Source of the DNA: Helichrysum umbraculigerum
Taxonomy: Eukaryota; Streptophyta; Magnoliopsida; Asterales; Asteraceae
Length of the DNA: 64,000 bases
Assembly (NCBI GenBank): GCA_949592205.1
Contig: CATIUR010000003.1
Coordinates: 166,521,759-166,585,758, forward strand
Reading direction: 5' to 3'
Below are positions 36,622 through 47,329 of the stretch, one piece after another. The position numbers were made by a program, and so were the translations under genes. How positions within the stretch are numbered: the stretch's first letter is position 1; the number at the start of each line of letters is the position of its first letter. Under the pieces are notes generated by a model. It saw nothing but the letters and a program-made list of their open reading frames with translations. It had not been told where the DNA came from and did not search any database.

Positions 36622-37161
36622 GGGAAAATCACTAATCACGTCCTTTGACCAAATGCATTTAACAAATTAATCTTTTGACTTACTCTTTTAACAAACAGAT
36701 CCATACTTTCGCGCTCCTACCGAAGCTCATAGCGCTAACGCAATTAAAGTCGAAAATAGCCATTTAAAACATAAGTCAAATCCTTTTTAATTAGTTTTAG
36801 AGTTAATAATATGCAAAATAAAGTGATTATCGCCATTATCGCTTGCAGGAGCGATAATGAATTTAATTATATTATTTGTAAGCTACGCACATATAGAATA
36901 CCATTATCGGCCGTTACATTATTAAATATTAAAAAAAGGTGTTCGAGCGCTCATGGCTGACCTTGTTTTCTTATTTTAATACTAAAATAATAAAAAAGTA
37001 TTTGACTAATTATTTTAAACGGTTATATTACGATTTTATTTGCATTAGCGCTATGAGCTCCGGTAGGGGCGCGAAATACTGGATTAGTTTGTTAAAAGAG
37101 TAAGTCAAATGATTAGTTTGTTAAATACACTTAGTCAAAGGATGTGATTAGTGATTTTCCC
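36622..37161. mobile_element. Tourist-like fold-back MITE
   Basis: 540 bp with long inverted arms: GGGAAAATCACTAATCACG at the left and the inverse of GATGTGATTAGTGATTTTCCC at the right, flanked by TTA on both sides (36619-36621, 37162-37164). The arms also share inverted ACGCAATTAAAG/GCATTAGCGCTATGAGCTC stretches around 36720 and 37050. Non-coding. Confidence 0.75.
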
Positions 37162-37174
37162 TTAATCATGATTT

Positions 37175-37298
37175 TAGTTCATTAGCACCCGTAGCGCTAG
37201 GGAGGGTGCGAAAAGTACGATTATATTGTTAAAACTTAAGTCAAATGTTTAGTTTGTTAAACGGGTTTTGGTCAAAGGACGAGATTTGTGATTTTCCC
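37175..37298. repeat. Partial second copy of the Tourist-like arm
   Basis: Repeats the right arm of the preceding MITE: TAGCGCTAGGGAGGGTGCG, then GTCAAATGTTTAGTTTGTTA, GGTCAAAGGACGAG and GTGATTTTCCC followed by TTA. A truncated copy in direct orientation about 137 bp further on. Confidence 0.7.
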
Positions 37299-37400
37299 TT
37301 AATAAATTCAGTCATATTGTTATACAAAATCAATTTATCGTAATATCACAAAATTAATTTACAAAATTCGACACAAAATTTGAAAGTTGACTACCTTATA

Positions 37401-37702
37401 TTAGAGCACTCTCATCAATTGTAGTCGGTTTCCGTCGGTTGACGGAACCGACACCGATGACACCGCGCCGTCGGTTCGGTTCGTCGGTTTTTCCCGTCGG
37501 AAAACCGACGAGCGTCAGTTTTACTTTTTTCTTTTTTCGCGTGTGTATATAAATAAAGGTAAATTAGTAAATGTGGGACCCAAAAATTAAAGTGACGGTG
37601 TCACGGATGGCAGGGGTCCGTCAATTTTACTCCATTTTTGAAAAACCTGATATGGCGCTGACATGACCCAGTCGATTTCTGTCACGAATGGGAATGGTCT
37701 TA
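37401..37702. mobile_element. MITE, copy 1 of a 300-bp family
   Basis: Left end TTAGAGCACTCTCAT and right end ATGGGAATGGTCTTA are approximate inverts. Shares GTGGGACCCAAAAATTAAAG, GACGGTGTCAC and GACGCTGACATGACCCAGTC-like phrases with the copy at 54771. It is rich in CCGTCGGTT motifs in both orientations. Confidence 0.65.
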
Positions 37703-38367
37703 GTACTAAAATGGATTCACTACCTAATTCAGAACAAAAGTAAAAGTTCATCGCTGATATTCTACTTTAACCCTATTCTAACCCCAGTGAATCTTCGTCT
37801 TTTCTTATTTCTAGCAAACCATGATTTGAGAGGTCTTTATTGTAAATACTTAGATTTAGGAGGGGTTTAGGTGTAAAGTTGTAATTCTATATTTCTCATT
37901 CCATTATTCTCCATATCACATTCAAATGTCTTTTATCAAAAACTATCAAATGGTTGTTAGATCATTTATATACTCCATTTACTTATTATAGTCGTATCTA
38001 CCGATTACTCCGTCGACGGAGATACACCGGCGACGTGAACTCCGACCAACGATTGAATGAATCAATCATTGCTTGAACTAGGTTTGTCAATTTCAATTTC
38101 TAAATCTTATTATAGTATGTTCAATAATATTATAAAAAAAACTTTGTTCAGCAATACCATAATTTTGTGCAATTACGAAGTGTTTTGCATATCAAATAGT
38201 TAAAAAGATACAATTTTGATTAAAGAAGTAGGTAGAAAAGTTGAGGTTTTGTAGGGGACAATGGGACTCATGATTGCCACAAGTGTTCATGTAATTGCTT
38301 AATTTACATATAAATATAAATCTCTTTATTGTTTCTTAAAAGTAAGGAAATATAAGACTTCTAGATT

Positions 38368-38660
38368 CAGGGGCCGATGCAGAGGGGGGCATGGGCCACC
38401 CCACAAGAATTTTCAAATCATGTAAAAAAGTAATTTTTTAAGGGTATTTATAATATTTGATAGGTTTTGCCCCCTAGATGAAGAAATAATTACAAATTTT
38501 TTCTTTTGCCCCCCATTAGTAGTTCTAGATGGACAGTCAATTTTATCACTAGATACAGGTACCCTTATTAGTAGTGAAGATTCCGATTCACGCCTCTTCT
38601 TTATCGTTTTTAAGGCATACAAGAGCAAACCTATATCATATTATCCTAGCTCCGCCCCTG
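38368..38660. mobile_element. hAT-like MITE upstream of the purine permease
   Basis: Inverted ends CAGGGGCCGATGCAG and CTAGCTCCGCCCCTG fit the common plant CAGGGGCGGA-ended elements. The interior contains a 36-base segment nearly identical to the neighbouring permease coding region. Flanks do not show a clean 8-bp duplication. Confidence 0.55.
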
Positions 38661-38911
38661 TTCTTGAAGATGACCATTAGTAGTTTACTTGATTCTTGAT
38701 ATATACATGTGTTTAGCGAGCACAGAAGATAGGCAGATAGCATAGTTAAACACTATTCATTAATGGAAATAAAATATCTATATTGAAGATCAACAACATT
38801 ATAAGATTAGTAAAACGAGCTCATCATCTTGTTCTCAAACATGTTTTTCGATTCTTGAAGTGTTTTTTGACCTATTTATGTTATGTCTGTCCATGTATTT
38901 TAGGGAATAGA

Positions 38912-39985
38912 ATGGAAGAAACGGAGCAAGTACCACCAAAATCGTTACATGCCAAATTAACCGATTACAGGAACATGGTTTTTGAGGCATATAAGAGCAA
39001 ACCTATATCATATTGGTTTCTTTTACTTCTAAGTAGTGCAGGGATGCTAATTGCTTTCCCTGCTTCTAGTCTTCTTTCACGTCTCTACTTTTCGAACGGT
39101 GGCCAAAGCAAATGGATCATTTCATGGGTATCGGTTGCAGGGTGGCCTGTCCCTCTTTTAATCTTACTCCCTATGTACTTTTTCACTAAATCCACCCCAA
39201 CACCCCTAAACTTAAAACTTTTCCTTTCTTACATCGGTTTGGGTTTCTTAAGTGCTGCTGATAATCTCATGTATGCATATGCCTACGCGTATCTCCCTGC
39301 ATCAACAGCCTCCCTTTTAGCCTCTACAGTTCTCGTCTTTTCTGCAATATTCGGGTATTTCATAGTCAATAACAAAATTAATCTCTCAACTATAAATTCT
39401 ATTGTGATTATCACAGCAGCCATGGTTATTATAGCATTGGACTCGGATTCTGATAGATTTGGATACATTACAGACACCCAATATGCACTCGGTTTTATGT
39501 GGGATATCTTGGGTTCAGCTCTTCATGGTCTGATCTTTGCTCTTTCAGAGCTAGTTTTTATAAAACTACTAGAAGGAAGATCGTTTCATGTAGTTTTGGA
39601 GCAACAAGTAGCTGTTTCCTTCATAGCCTTTGTATTTACCACAATTGGGGTTGTGGTAAATAATGATTTTATTGGGATGGGTACTGAAGCGAAAAGTTTT
39701 ATAGGTGGGGAAAGTGCATACTATAATGTTATTATCTGGGGTATCATTACTTTTCAACTGGGTGTTTTGGGTTCGACTGCTGTGTTATATTTGTCGTCCA
39801 CTGTGTTAGCTGGTGTCCTTAACTCAATAAGGGTACCTATCACAAGCATTGCTGCAGTTATACTTATGCATGATCCTATGAGTGGCTTCAAGATCTTATC
39901 GCTCATTGTAACCTTTTGGGGCTTCGCGTGCTATATATATGCCAGTTACCCGGTAAGTCCAGTTTCTTCATCTTCTAGTTGCTAG
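38912..39985 (+). CDS. Purine permease (PUP family)
   Basis: Proton-coupled plasma-membrane transporter for adenine, cytokinins or related alkaloids; the family belongs to the drug/metabolite transporter superfamily. 357 residues, about ten hydrophobic segments. Family landmarks: SKPISYWFLLLLSSAG, SSLLSRLYFSNGGQSKW, GLGFLSAADNLMYAYAYAYL, PASTASLLASTVLVFSAIFG, DSDSDR, WDILGSALHGLIFALSELVF, VLEQQVAVSF, VLGSTAVLYLSSTVLAGVLN and DPMSGFKILSLIVTFWGFACYIY. The chosen ATG follows ATTTTAG|GGAATAG, an acceptor-like site, so a short upstream exon may add or replace the first residues; the frame is open back to an ATG at 38783 but that extension is not PUP-like. A TATA-like GATATATAC lies at about 38698. 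Confidence 0.92.
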   Translation: MEETEQVPPKSLHAKLTDYRNMVFEAYKSKPISYWFLLLLSSAGMLIAFPASSLLSRLYFSNGGQSKWIISWVSVAGWPVPLLILLPMYFFTKSTPTPLNLKLFLSYIGLGFLSAADNLMYAYAYAYLPASTASLLASTVLVFSAIFGYFIVNNKINLSTINSIVIITAAMVIIALDSDSDRFGYITDTQYALGFMWDILGSALHGLIFALSELVFIKLLEGRSFHVVLEQQVAVSFIAFVFTTIGVVVNNDFIGMGTEAKSFIGGESAYYNVIIWGIITFQLGVLGSTAVLYLSSTVLAGVLNSIRVPITSIAAVILMHDPMSGFKILSLIVTFWGFACYIYASYPVSPVSSSSSC

Positions 39986-40547
39986 TAATTCTTATTTGCA
40001 CAATGTACCAATCATGTCTGTACAACTAAATGGTTGTATGTCATTCTTCAGAAAAGTCTGTCCAAGTTTATGTGCTTCTTAAGTAAAAATTATCACGAAG
40101 GTGTATATGTTACAAGAGCTTATATGCTCTCACCTGTTCATTCTATTGTGATGAATATAAAGTTTCTATGTATATTTATACTTGTTTTGTAAGTGGGCAG
40201 AATAATTTAGTACTAACTCATAACCAAGTACAATACATATTACATCTCAAAGCATCAGAAAGTGTGCATTTCAGACTTCATACCGCAATCGGCTTTCCCA
40301 AGCTAATAGTATATACAGAAGTCAATATATAAAATTGACAATTGACTTGAGCATTACCACATATTGTTTGTGCAACCTTTCAACTTTTCTTGCATTCCTA
40401 CCATGTGTTGTTTTTGTAGTACTCTCAATGCTTCCCACATGTCAATTATTGTTTCCACAACTATATATTTACTTTTCCAGAAGCACCAACAAATCCATGC
40501 ATGTATCAATACATCCCATGCCCATCCCATTTCTTATATATTTTATA
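39986..40547. other. Downstream of the purine permease
   Basis: 3' UTR and AT-rich sequence; no gene recognised. Confidence 0.4.
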
Positions 40548-40739
40548 CTCCGTACCACTACAAGTGTCCACATTACTATTTTGGGTTGTCCCAAATAAGT
40601 GTCCACTTTCATGTTTCAACCAATCGAAAGAGACTTTAGTGGGTAGATATGTTATTTGATTGGTGAAAAATGTAGTTAGTGGAGAATCATAAAACCGTGT
40701 GTAAAGTCGAAGTGGACACTTTGATTGGGACGGAGGTAG
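40548..40739. mobile_element. Stowaway-type MITE
   Basis: TA (40546-40547, 40740-40741) flanks a 192-bp element with left end CTCCGTACC, degraded, and right end GGGACGGAGGTAG; inside, GTGTCCAC appears inverted as GTGGACAC. Tc1/mariner-derived family. Confidence 0.75.
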
Positions 40740-41128
40740 TACATGTTAGTTAGAGGTGACTGTTTTGAACCGTTTACCTACAAATGGTCTGATTTGGGTT
40801 ACGTTATATCTTTAGCAGATAAAACAGGTTCAATTTGAATATTTAATTGAGAGAGGAACGGGCTGAAAGTCATCTGAAATATATTAGAAATGCATAAAAC
40901 CTCATGTGCCACTTTTCAAAGAAAGTTGGATTATTATTGTGATAATAATGATTTATGAATATCACCTATGAAATGAAAGTCAATGTATGAAAAGAACATA
41001 AGAATTTCCACATGAATTGTGTGAAACTGCTCTTCTATGAATTATATTTGTGTGTAGTACTTATACTTGCACATGAAAGGTGGTTCACTTTTATCATTTG
41101 CACAAACCAACACTTCACGTATAGATAA
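40740..41128. other. Intergenic with repeat fragment
   Basis: Starts with TTAGAGGTGACTGTTTTGAACC and GATTTGGGTTACG (about 40750-40905), resembling the intron repeat family; the rest is AT-rich and unassigned. Confidence 0.4.
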
Positions 41129-42566
41129 CTAGTGTTAAACTCGTGTGATGCACAACTATTTTATTTTAATGTAGTATATTATACGGTGAGAAATATATAA
41201 TGAATTGATATAAAAGGTTGAAGAAGTAGAGTACTCAGCTTATCTTATCACGATATTTGTTTTTCGTTACAATTTAGTTTTTTGCAAATGTAATTTTGAT
41301 GTTACGGGTAACTGGTGTATGTAATTTCAATTGTAAATTTCCCGATATAGTTAGTTATGGCAAGATTAATCTTGTTACATTAAGCAATCGTACCAAATGA
41401 AATGCAAAGATGTCAAAAATCAAAATGCTTTAAAGATTGTGATAAAACCACCTTAGGAAGTGTTCATGGAATTGGATATATACAAAGTTTAATAGGATAA
41501 TAATGTTGGGTGGGGTTCAAATGAGAATAGGAATTTGTGTGAGAATGAGGGAATCAATCTCAGCCATTCATTTTCATCAAATACCCATTTTCACCATCTT
41601 TTTTAAAATTAAATATCTCACAAATGACCAGTCGAAAAATAATTAAAAATTGCGTCATAAAATTCAGCGTTTTATCATCTTCAATTTGCCGTCCCTCAAG
41701 GAATACTTTTGACAACTTTTTTTTTTCTCCATTTTTTGGTGGGTTTACAAATTATTAACACATGTGTTAGTGTTGCGTTTAGGGTTTAGGGTTTGGGTTT
41801 CTCCCAGAAGCGAGTTGGATACCCAGGTATACTTAAAAAAACCCCTAAACCCCAAACCCTAAACCCTAAACACTTTACAAAACTCTAAACCCTAAGTCAT
41901 ATTAAACCCTAAACCCTACTAAAACCTAAACCCTAAACCCTACTAAACCCTAACCCTAAATCCTAAACCCTAAACCCTACTAAAACCTAAACCCTAAAAC
42001 CCTACTAAAGCCTAACCCTAAATCCTAAACCCTAACCACAAATCAAATGTACAACTAATCACTAACACATGTGTTACTAATTTGTAAACCCACAAAAAAA
42101 TGAAGAAAAAAAAAAGTTATCGAAAGTATGCCTTGAGGGACGGCAAATCGAAGAGGAGAAAACGCTGAATTTTATGGTGCAATTTTCATGATTTTTCGAC
42201 TTACCGTTTGTGAGATATTTGAGTTTCAAAAATGTGGGGAAATAGGTATTTGATAAAAATGAGTGGTTGAGATTGATTCCCTATTCTCACATTGACTCAT
42301 TTAACTCTACTTTAATAATGTTTATGATATTATTTTGAAATTTATTGAGCCATTCATGGAATGGATACATACTAATTAGTAAGGAGATATTATTGATTCT
42401 TTTCAAAATTTGAAACCGTATCACTTAGTACATTGTACAACATACATGGACAATATTAAGGTGAGATTAGTAGCCTATACACATGACACATAGGATGGTT
42501 ATGAGGTGGCATGGTGGATTAGTTGACAAATAATCTGGAGTCTCCTCCCTTAGTTATAATATAAGA
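41129..42566 (-). mobile_element. Non-autonomous Helitron carrying a fold-back element
   Basis: Minus-strand 5' end TCTTATATTATAACTAAGGG (start uncertain because of a (TATAAGA)n run up to about 42586); 3' end ATCACACGAGTTTAACACTAG ending at 41129, followed by T. Close relative of the Helitron at 26563-36539: both have inverted GGAG...CTCC sequence just inside the 5' end. The fold-back element at 41508-42313 is inserted in it. Confidence 0.6.
41508..42313. mobile_element. Mutator-like fold-back element with telomere-type repeats, copy 1
   Basis: 806 bp flanked by a perfect 9-bp duplication AATAATGTT (41499-41507, 42314-42322), typical of Mutator-like elements. Arms of roughly 270 bp are inverted copies (GGGTTCAAATGAGAATAGG-type start, CCGTCCCTCAAGG, ACACATGTGTTA). 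The centre (about 41774-42035) is a run of AAACCCTA-type repeats with a short TTAGGG stretch on the left, i.e. plant telomere-like sequence in both orientations. Non-coding. Confidence 0.88.
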
Positions 42567-42804
42567 TATAAGATATAAGATATAAGATTGATGGCCTAGA
42601 TAGTTGATTACTTGATACCTCTGAGTACATGAATGACCAGTTCCAAACATATCTGATCCAACCCTGGTAAGAGTAAACTGGGTGTAACAGGTGCAGATTA
42701 ATGAATCAGCCGAATATGACTATCAAAAAGCCATTTTCTAACTAATGTTGTCATAGGCCGCATATTATGTGTCTAAGTTCGTATAAACATGGTATTGGTA
42801 GCCA

Positions 42805-43901
42805 CTACAACATCATATTTGATTCTTGCCAATATAGGGAATTGATCTGCTCTTCTCCCATCGCCGACATAACGCTAACCACAAGATCTTTCCCTTCAGC
42901 AAACCCGCCTTTAATCTATACACAAACAAAATTAAAAACATAGATGAAATAGTTTTTTTTAGAAATATGCATGACAGGATAAGGTATCTAAAATGCATCA
43001 TCTCAAATACACTAGTGTGACTAGTGATGACTAGATATGTACCATTGTTTTAGCATATACTCCATATACAACCTCTTGAATGAACAAAACATTAAGTTTT
43101 TCCTGAGTTATGTCAAAACTTCATAACTGGATTTACCCGAGTTGCCAGATTTTCATCGGTGGGAAGCCTTAAATCATCTTTTGTGTTTCCGCTATCGGTC
43201 AGAAGACTCACCTAGTATTTGAAAAGACCACATCAATTAGCACAACAATTCTCAAAACGATATATTATGCACATTGCATAAATAAAACACAAGTACATAT
43301 ACATATATCCATGGTTTTGGCGCAACAACTGGAAGTGATCGAATTCATACAACACTACTTACAAAACCATCTTCAGAAATGTCAATCAGCTGATAATCCA
43401 TACGAGTGACATGAGGTACCTACGAACAAACATATGAAATCGCTTCCTACTTCACATGATTTAAGTGTTACAACCTAAAGAGTTGTACACTTTGGCATAG
43501 GAATCGCTAGATTAATAAAAAAGAAAGAACAAAATACATATAAAGTAGAGAAAATTACATAACAATTGTGAGAAGAAGGAACAATATCTTCAAGCTTCTT
43601 GCTGGTAAATATGTCAATGCCCACAAAGTGGCACTTTGCATGTCCATGCTTGCCTGTTTTTGAAGTGGAAACCTCAACTACCTGTTTACAGTTTACACAT
43701 AAATAATTGAAAAAATTTATAATACTAATAAATAGATAAAAAAAACTATCAAATATTGAAAAATCATATAAAACTTAGTACCTTGCATGGTCTGTTCTTG
43801 ATGACTATGTATCCGTTTTTGCGAATGGTACCTGCTTGTTGTGGAAATGTTTTCGATGCACCTGCATCAGCCTTGGACTCAAACTGAACCTCCTCTGACA
43901 T
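42805..43901 (-). CDS. eIF5A: Eukaryotic translation initiation factor 5A, divergent copy
   Basis: Ribosome-binding factor that promotes elongation through difficult peptide bonds and needs hypusine. Minus-strand exons 43901-43782, 43681-43559, 43419-43363, 43211-43137, 42915-42805 splice with GT-AG borders to 161 residues. N-terminus MSEEVQFESKADAGASKTFP; the hypusine loop TSKTGKHGHAK with the modified Lys is intact; KLEDIVPSSHNC, DYQLIDISEDGF, LTDSGNTKDDLRLPTDE and FAEGKDLVVSVMSAMGEEQI follow. Departures from the usual plant sequence: HNCY for HNCD, VTRMDY for VNRTDY, and a C-terminus EEQINSLYWQESNMML where EEQINALKDIGPK is expected. The DNA fits loss of about five bases, since the +1 frame reads on as IGKNQI then stop. 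Probably still translatable; a decaying paralogue is the alternative. Confidence 0.93.
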
Positions 43902-44509
43902 CTTTTACTTTTTAAGGTGTTTTTAATACTGTTCAGGATGATGATAAAAAGGTACAGAGAGGGAGAAGTGATCCACTTCTTATAGAATTTTGCTTTCTTT
44001 ACTTTCTAACAAATGTTAGTGTCCCAAATTCTTGGTATTACTTTGTAACGATGCTGATCAAGATTCAAGATTACATATTTTTTTAGGTAACCAAGTTTAG
44101 CCTGACTTTTGTTATTTTAGTAAAATTAACATTTACTTGTGCATAATAAACCTACATTGGGTCATTCATGGTGGGTCATTAGGTGCAAAAACTTGATTTA
44201 TGCCGAAAAAATCTGAAGATCAAGCTTCAGATGAATCATATATTGTTCAATGATTAACAACTGATAAACTGGTTGGAAAGTTTTAGGTTGATGGGTTGAG
44301 ATCACTCATCCTTAATCAGTTTAATTTCGTGTCAGTTTCAGTTTTTGGGCCGGGTTGACAGTACCGACCTTGTTCCAACGAGCCAAAGTTGTAAGTTCAA
44401 ATTTCATAGAAATGTGTGTGATTTACTCTATTGTAAAAAACAAAACATCCTAATTATCCCTTATATTCAAATTACAAAGTAACTGATCATGCAACTTATC
44501 ATGATATTT
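43902..44509. other. eIF5A upstream region
   Basis: Likely minus-strand promoter and leader; contains GGGCCGGGTTGACAGTACCG near 44348, reminiscent of degraded repeat, and nothing coding. Confidence 0.35.
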
Positions 44510-44518
44510 TTAAGATAT

Positions 44519-44831
44519 GGGATTAGTGCAGGGGAATGCGCTTAACTTTAGTCCGATGTCTATAGTGTGTACCCAACTTCGTTTTGGTCTATTGTATGTA
44601 TCAACCTTTCAATGTTGGTCTATTGTGTGTATCCGACTGGCGTGACACCCTTTTTTGATGACGTGTCAGATGACGTGGCACATTATATGGTTGCCACGTT
44701 ATCAAATTACTCATTGGATACATACAATAGACCAAAGTTGAAAGATTGATACACACAATAGATCAAAAAAAAGTTGGGTACATACTATAAACATCGGACT
44801 AAAATTAAGTGCATTCCCCTGCACTAAACCC
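44519..44831. mobile_element. Mutator-like MITE with inverted arms
   Basis: 313 bp. Left GGGATTAGTGCAGGGGAATG and right CATTCCCCTGCACTAAACCC are inverted, and the arms continue (GTCCGATGTCTATAGTGTG against its inverse near 44790). Flanks TTAAGATAT (44510-44518) and TTAAGATAA (44832-44840) match at 8 of 9 bases. The centre has TGACGTGTCAGATGACGTGG, two ABRE/G-box-like cores. Confidence 0.78.
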
Positions 44832-45885
44832 TTAAGATAAGTTTCTACTTCTCACGACAGATATATTTGTTCAAAATCTCACGTCATATCAATATTCACA
44901 GGATTAACTGGGTACAACTGTACGTATGGTTTTATTTTGGTCATTTTTAAATGGCCTCTCTGCTTTTTAATCAGTTTAACCATTGAAACAACAAAGTCAG
45001 TTAATATATATAAAGCTTAACTCTCTTACTTTCATGCTAAATAAAGTAAATAATGAAACGAAAAAAAATAAAAATGGGCTTCTAAATATAAGTACAATAG
45101 TAGCAAATACATCCATATTTAAATAAATCTACTAGAGCATTACCCGTGCGATGCAAGGGATAGATCATAGATGTTGTAAAAAAGTGTAAATCATTATTAA
45201 ATTATAACAATAAGTTTAATAACTTTGTTATATATGACATGAAGTTTACATACATCTAAATTAATACATTTGGATTTTTGAATTTATTTTAATTAACGCT
45301 GATTTGGATTAAATTAAATAGCAAGTTAAAGTACGTCTCATGAGTCCTATAAAATAAAATATTATCATACGTAGGGAAATTTGTTTATAATCTTGGTTGT
45401 TATTTCAATGTTAGTTATTGAGGAAAAGTCATTATACCTATTAATCAAAAAATTCAGAAACTACATAAACAATACATATCGATAAAATATTCATGGCTTA
45501 AGTGTTTGAAAACATAAGTAATTATGTTTTGACATTCATTACAATATACACCATGGTTCCTTATATGCACGGTAATACCGAAAATTTATTTGGATTATAT
45601 TGTTGTAAAGTCTCTTAGAGTAAAAGTGTGGCACAAACCTAACAAAAAGTGTTTCGTGTTTTATGTAATGCGAATACATAGGCATATCCAAACGATTTCC
45701 ATTCTAAAAGAAGTTATAATCTCATAACATATAAAATAACCATCTTAAATAAATATATATACTTAATCTCTTTCATAAACGTACATCCAAACTATCCCTT
45801 ATTTGACAAACGTACTTCCAAACTCTGTTTCATCTATTTTCCTACATACAAACTGTAAACAGCAAGAGCATATGATTTAAACTAT

Positions 45886-46617
45886 AGGGTAGGGTTCAAA
45901 TGAGAATAGGAATTTGTGTGAGAATGAGGGAACCAATGATATCAAACCATGTGTACAAAGAGAATGTTCCACATGTACAAAACTCATTTACCCCCAACAT
46001 CAATTATCTCACAAACGACAAATCCAAAAATTATGAAAATTGCACCATTAAATTCGTCGTTTTCTCCTCTTCGATTTGCCGTCCCTCAAGACATACTTTC
46101 GAAAAGTTTTTTTTTTTTTTCATTTTTTTGGTGGGTTTCACATTTACTAACACATGTGTTAAAGTGTTACGTTTAGGGTTTAGGGGTTAGGGTTTAGGGT
46201 TTAGGGTTTGAGGTTTGGGGTTTCGGGGCCTTGAACCCCTTCTAAACCCTAAACCCTTATAAACCCTAAACCATAAACCCTACTAAACCCTAAACCCTAA
46301 CCTTAACCACAAATTAAATGTACAACTAATCACTAACACATGTGTTACTAATTTGTGAAACCCATCAAAAAATGAGGAAAAAAAAAGTTGTCAAAAGTAT
46401 GCCTTGAGGGACGGCAAATCGAAGAGGAGAAAACGCTGAATTTTATGGTGCAATTTTCATGATTTTTCGACTTACCGTTTGTGAGATATTTAAATTTTTA
46501 AAAATGTGGAGGAGAGAGAATAAAGTGTGGAGAAGAGAGTATAAAGTGACACATGGCAGAAATCTGTTGGTTCCCTCATTCTCACTCAAAATTGGTGTAC
46601 TCATTTGAACCTTACTC
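45886..46617. mobile_element. Mutator-like fold-back element with telomere-type repeats, copy 2
   Basis: 732 bp flanked by the 9-bp duplication TTAAACTAT (45877-45885, 46618-46626). Same arms as copy 1 (GGGTTCAAATGAGAATAGGA; CCGTCCCTCAAG; ACACATGTGTTA). The centre has (TTTAGGG)-type repeats at about 46172-46210 followed by (CCCTAAA)-type at about 46238-46310, so the telomere-like tract is itself a palindrome. Confidence 0.88.
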
Positions 46618-47329
46618 TTAAACTATAAGTTATAAATTATACACTTTGCATTTCTATAGTTCTATAAAAGTAGACATGGTTACGTAGTTATCTCCTCCAT
46701 AGTAAATAAAGGAACATGGATTCATGGGGGAATAAAACAGGGTATGTGTGACACCCTCAAATTTCGGGTTGCGGAAGCTGTCGGGTCGGGTGTCACTAAA
46801 TCAAATATCACCACATAAGATACATAATGAACGACTCTAAATGAGACGTTTGAAAATAATTATACATTTCCCAAAATAGAACGTTTACAACGTTATGAGT
46901 TTAAGAATAATTTCCAAATACATAATTTGAAAATACTAAAGTAGATGCAGAGTTGTCCCAATTGTTGAAAATATGCGACTCGAACTAATAAGATCTTGTA
47001 GCGATCCTAATCCTGCTGGGCAACCTGAGAACACATGCTAAAACAGGTCAGCTATAAAGCTGGTGAGTTCATAGGATGGTTAGTTGAAAACATAAAGTAA
47101 TAAAACAATTTATGTTTTGTAAAGTTGTTTCCAAAATCAGTGATTTTTGATATGTAATACGTTGAAGTTTGTAACGCCAATGTGTAAAGGTCTAATCTAG
47201 GTATTTCATACCTAACTAGTTTGAATTGTAAGTCTACCATTGGAATTGTTTGTCTAACTTAATGTTCAATTACCCCGATATGGTTGGTTGCATTGTTACA
47301 AGTTACTTAGACTTGTTTGTCTTAAATTG

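Noticed and set aside
38783..38911. Upstream ATG extension of the purine permease
   Set aside because: The 43 added residues are basic/hydrophobic without family similarity, and an acceptor-like TTTTAG lies just before the chosen ATG.
41774..42035. Telomere-like repeats as evidence of a chromosome end
   Set aside because: All such tracts lie inside bounded fold-back elements with target duplications, with genes and unique DNA on both sides.
45949..46190. ORFs in the left arm of fold-back copy 2
   Set aside because: The arm is a non-coding inverted repeat; frames are not kept in the other copies.
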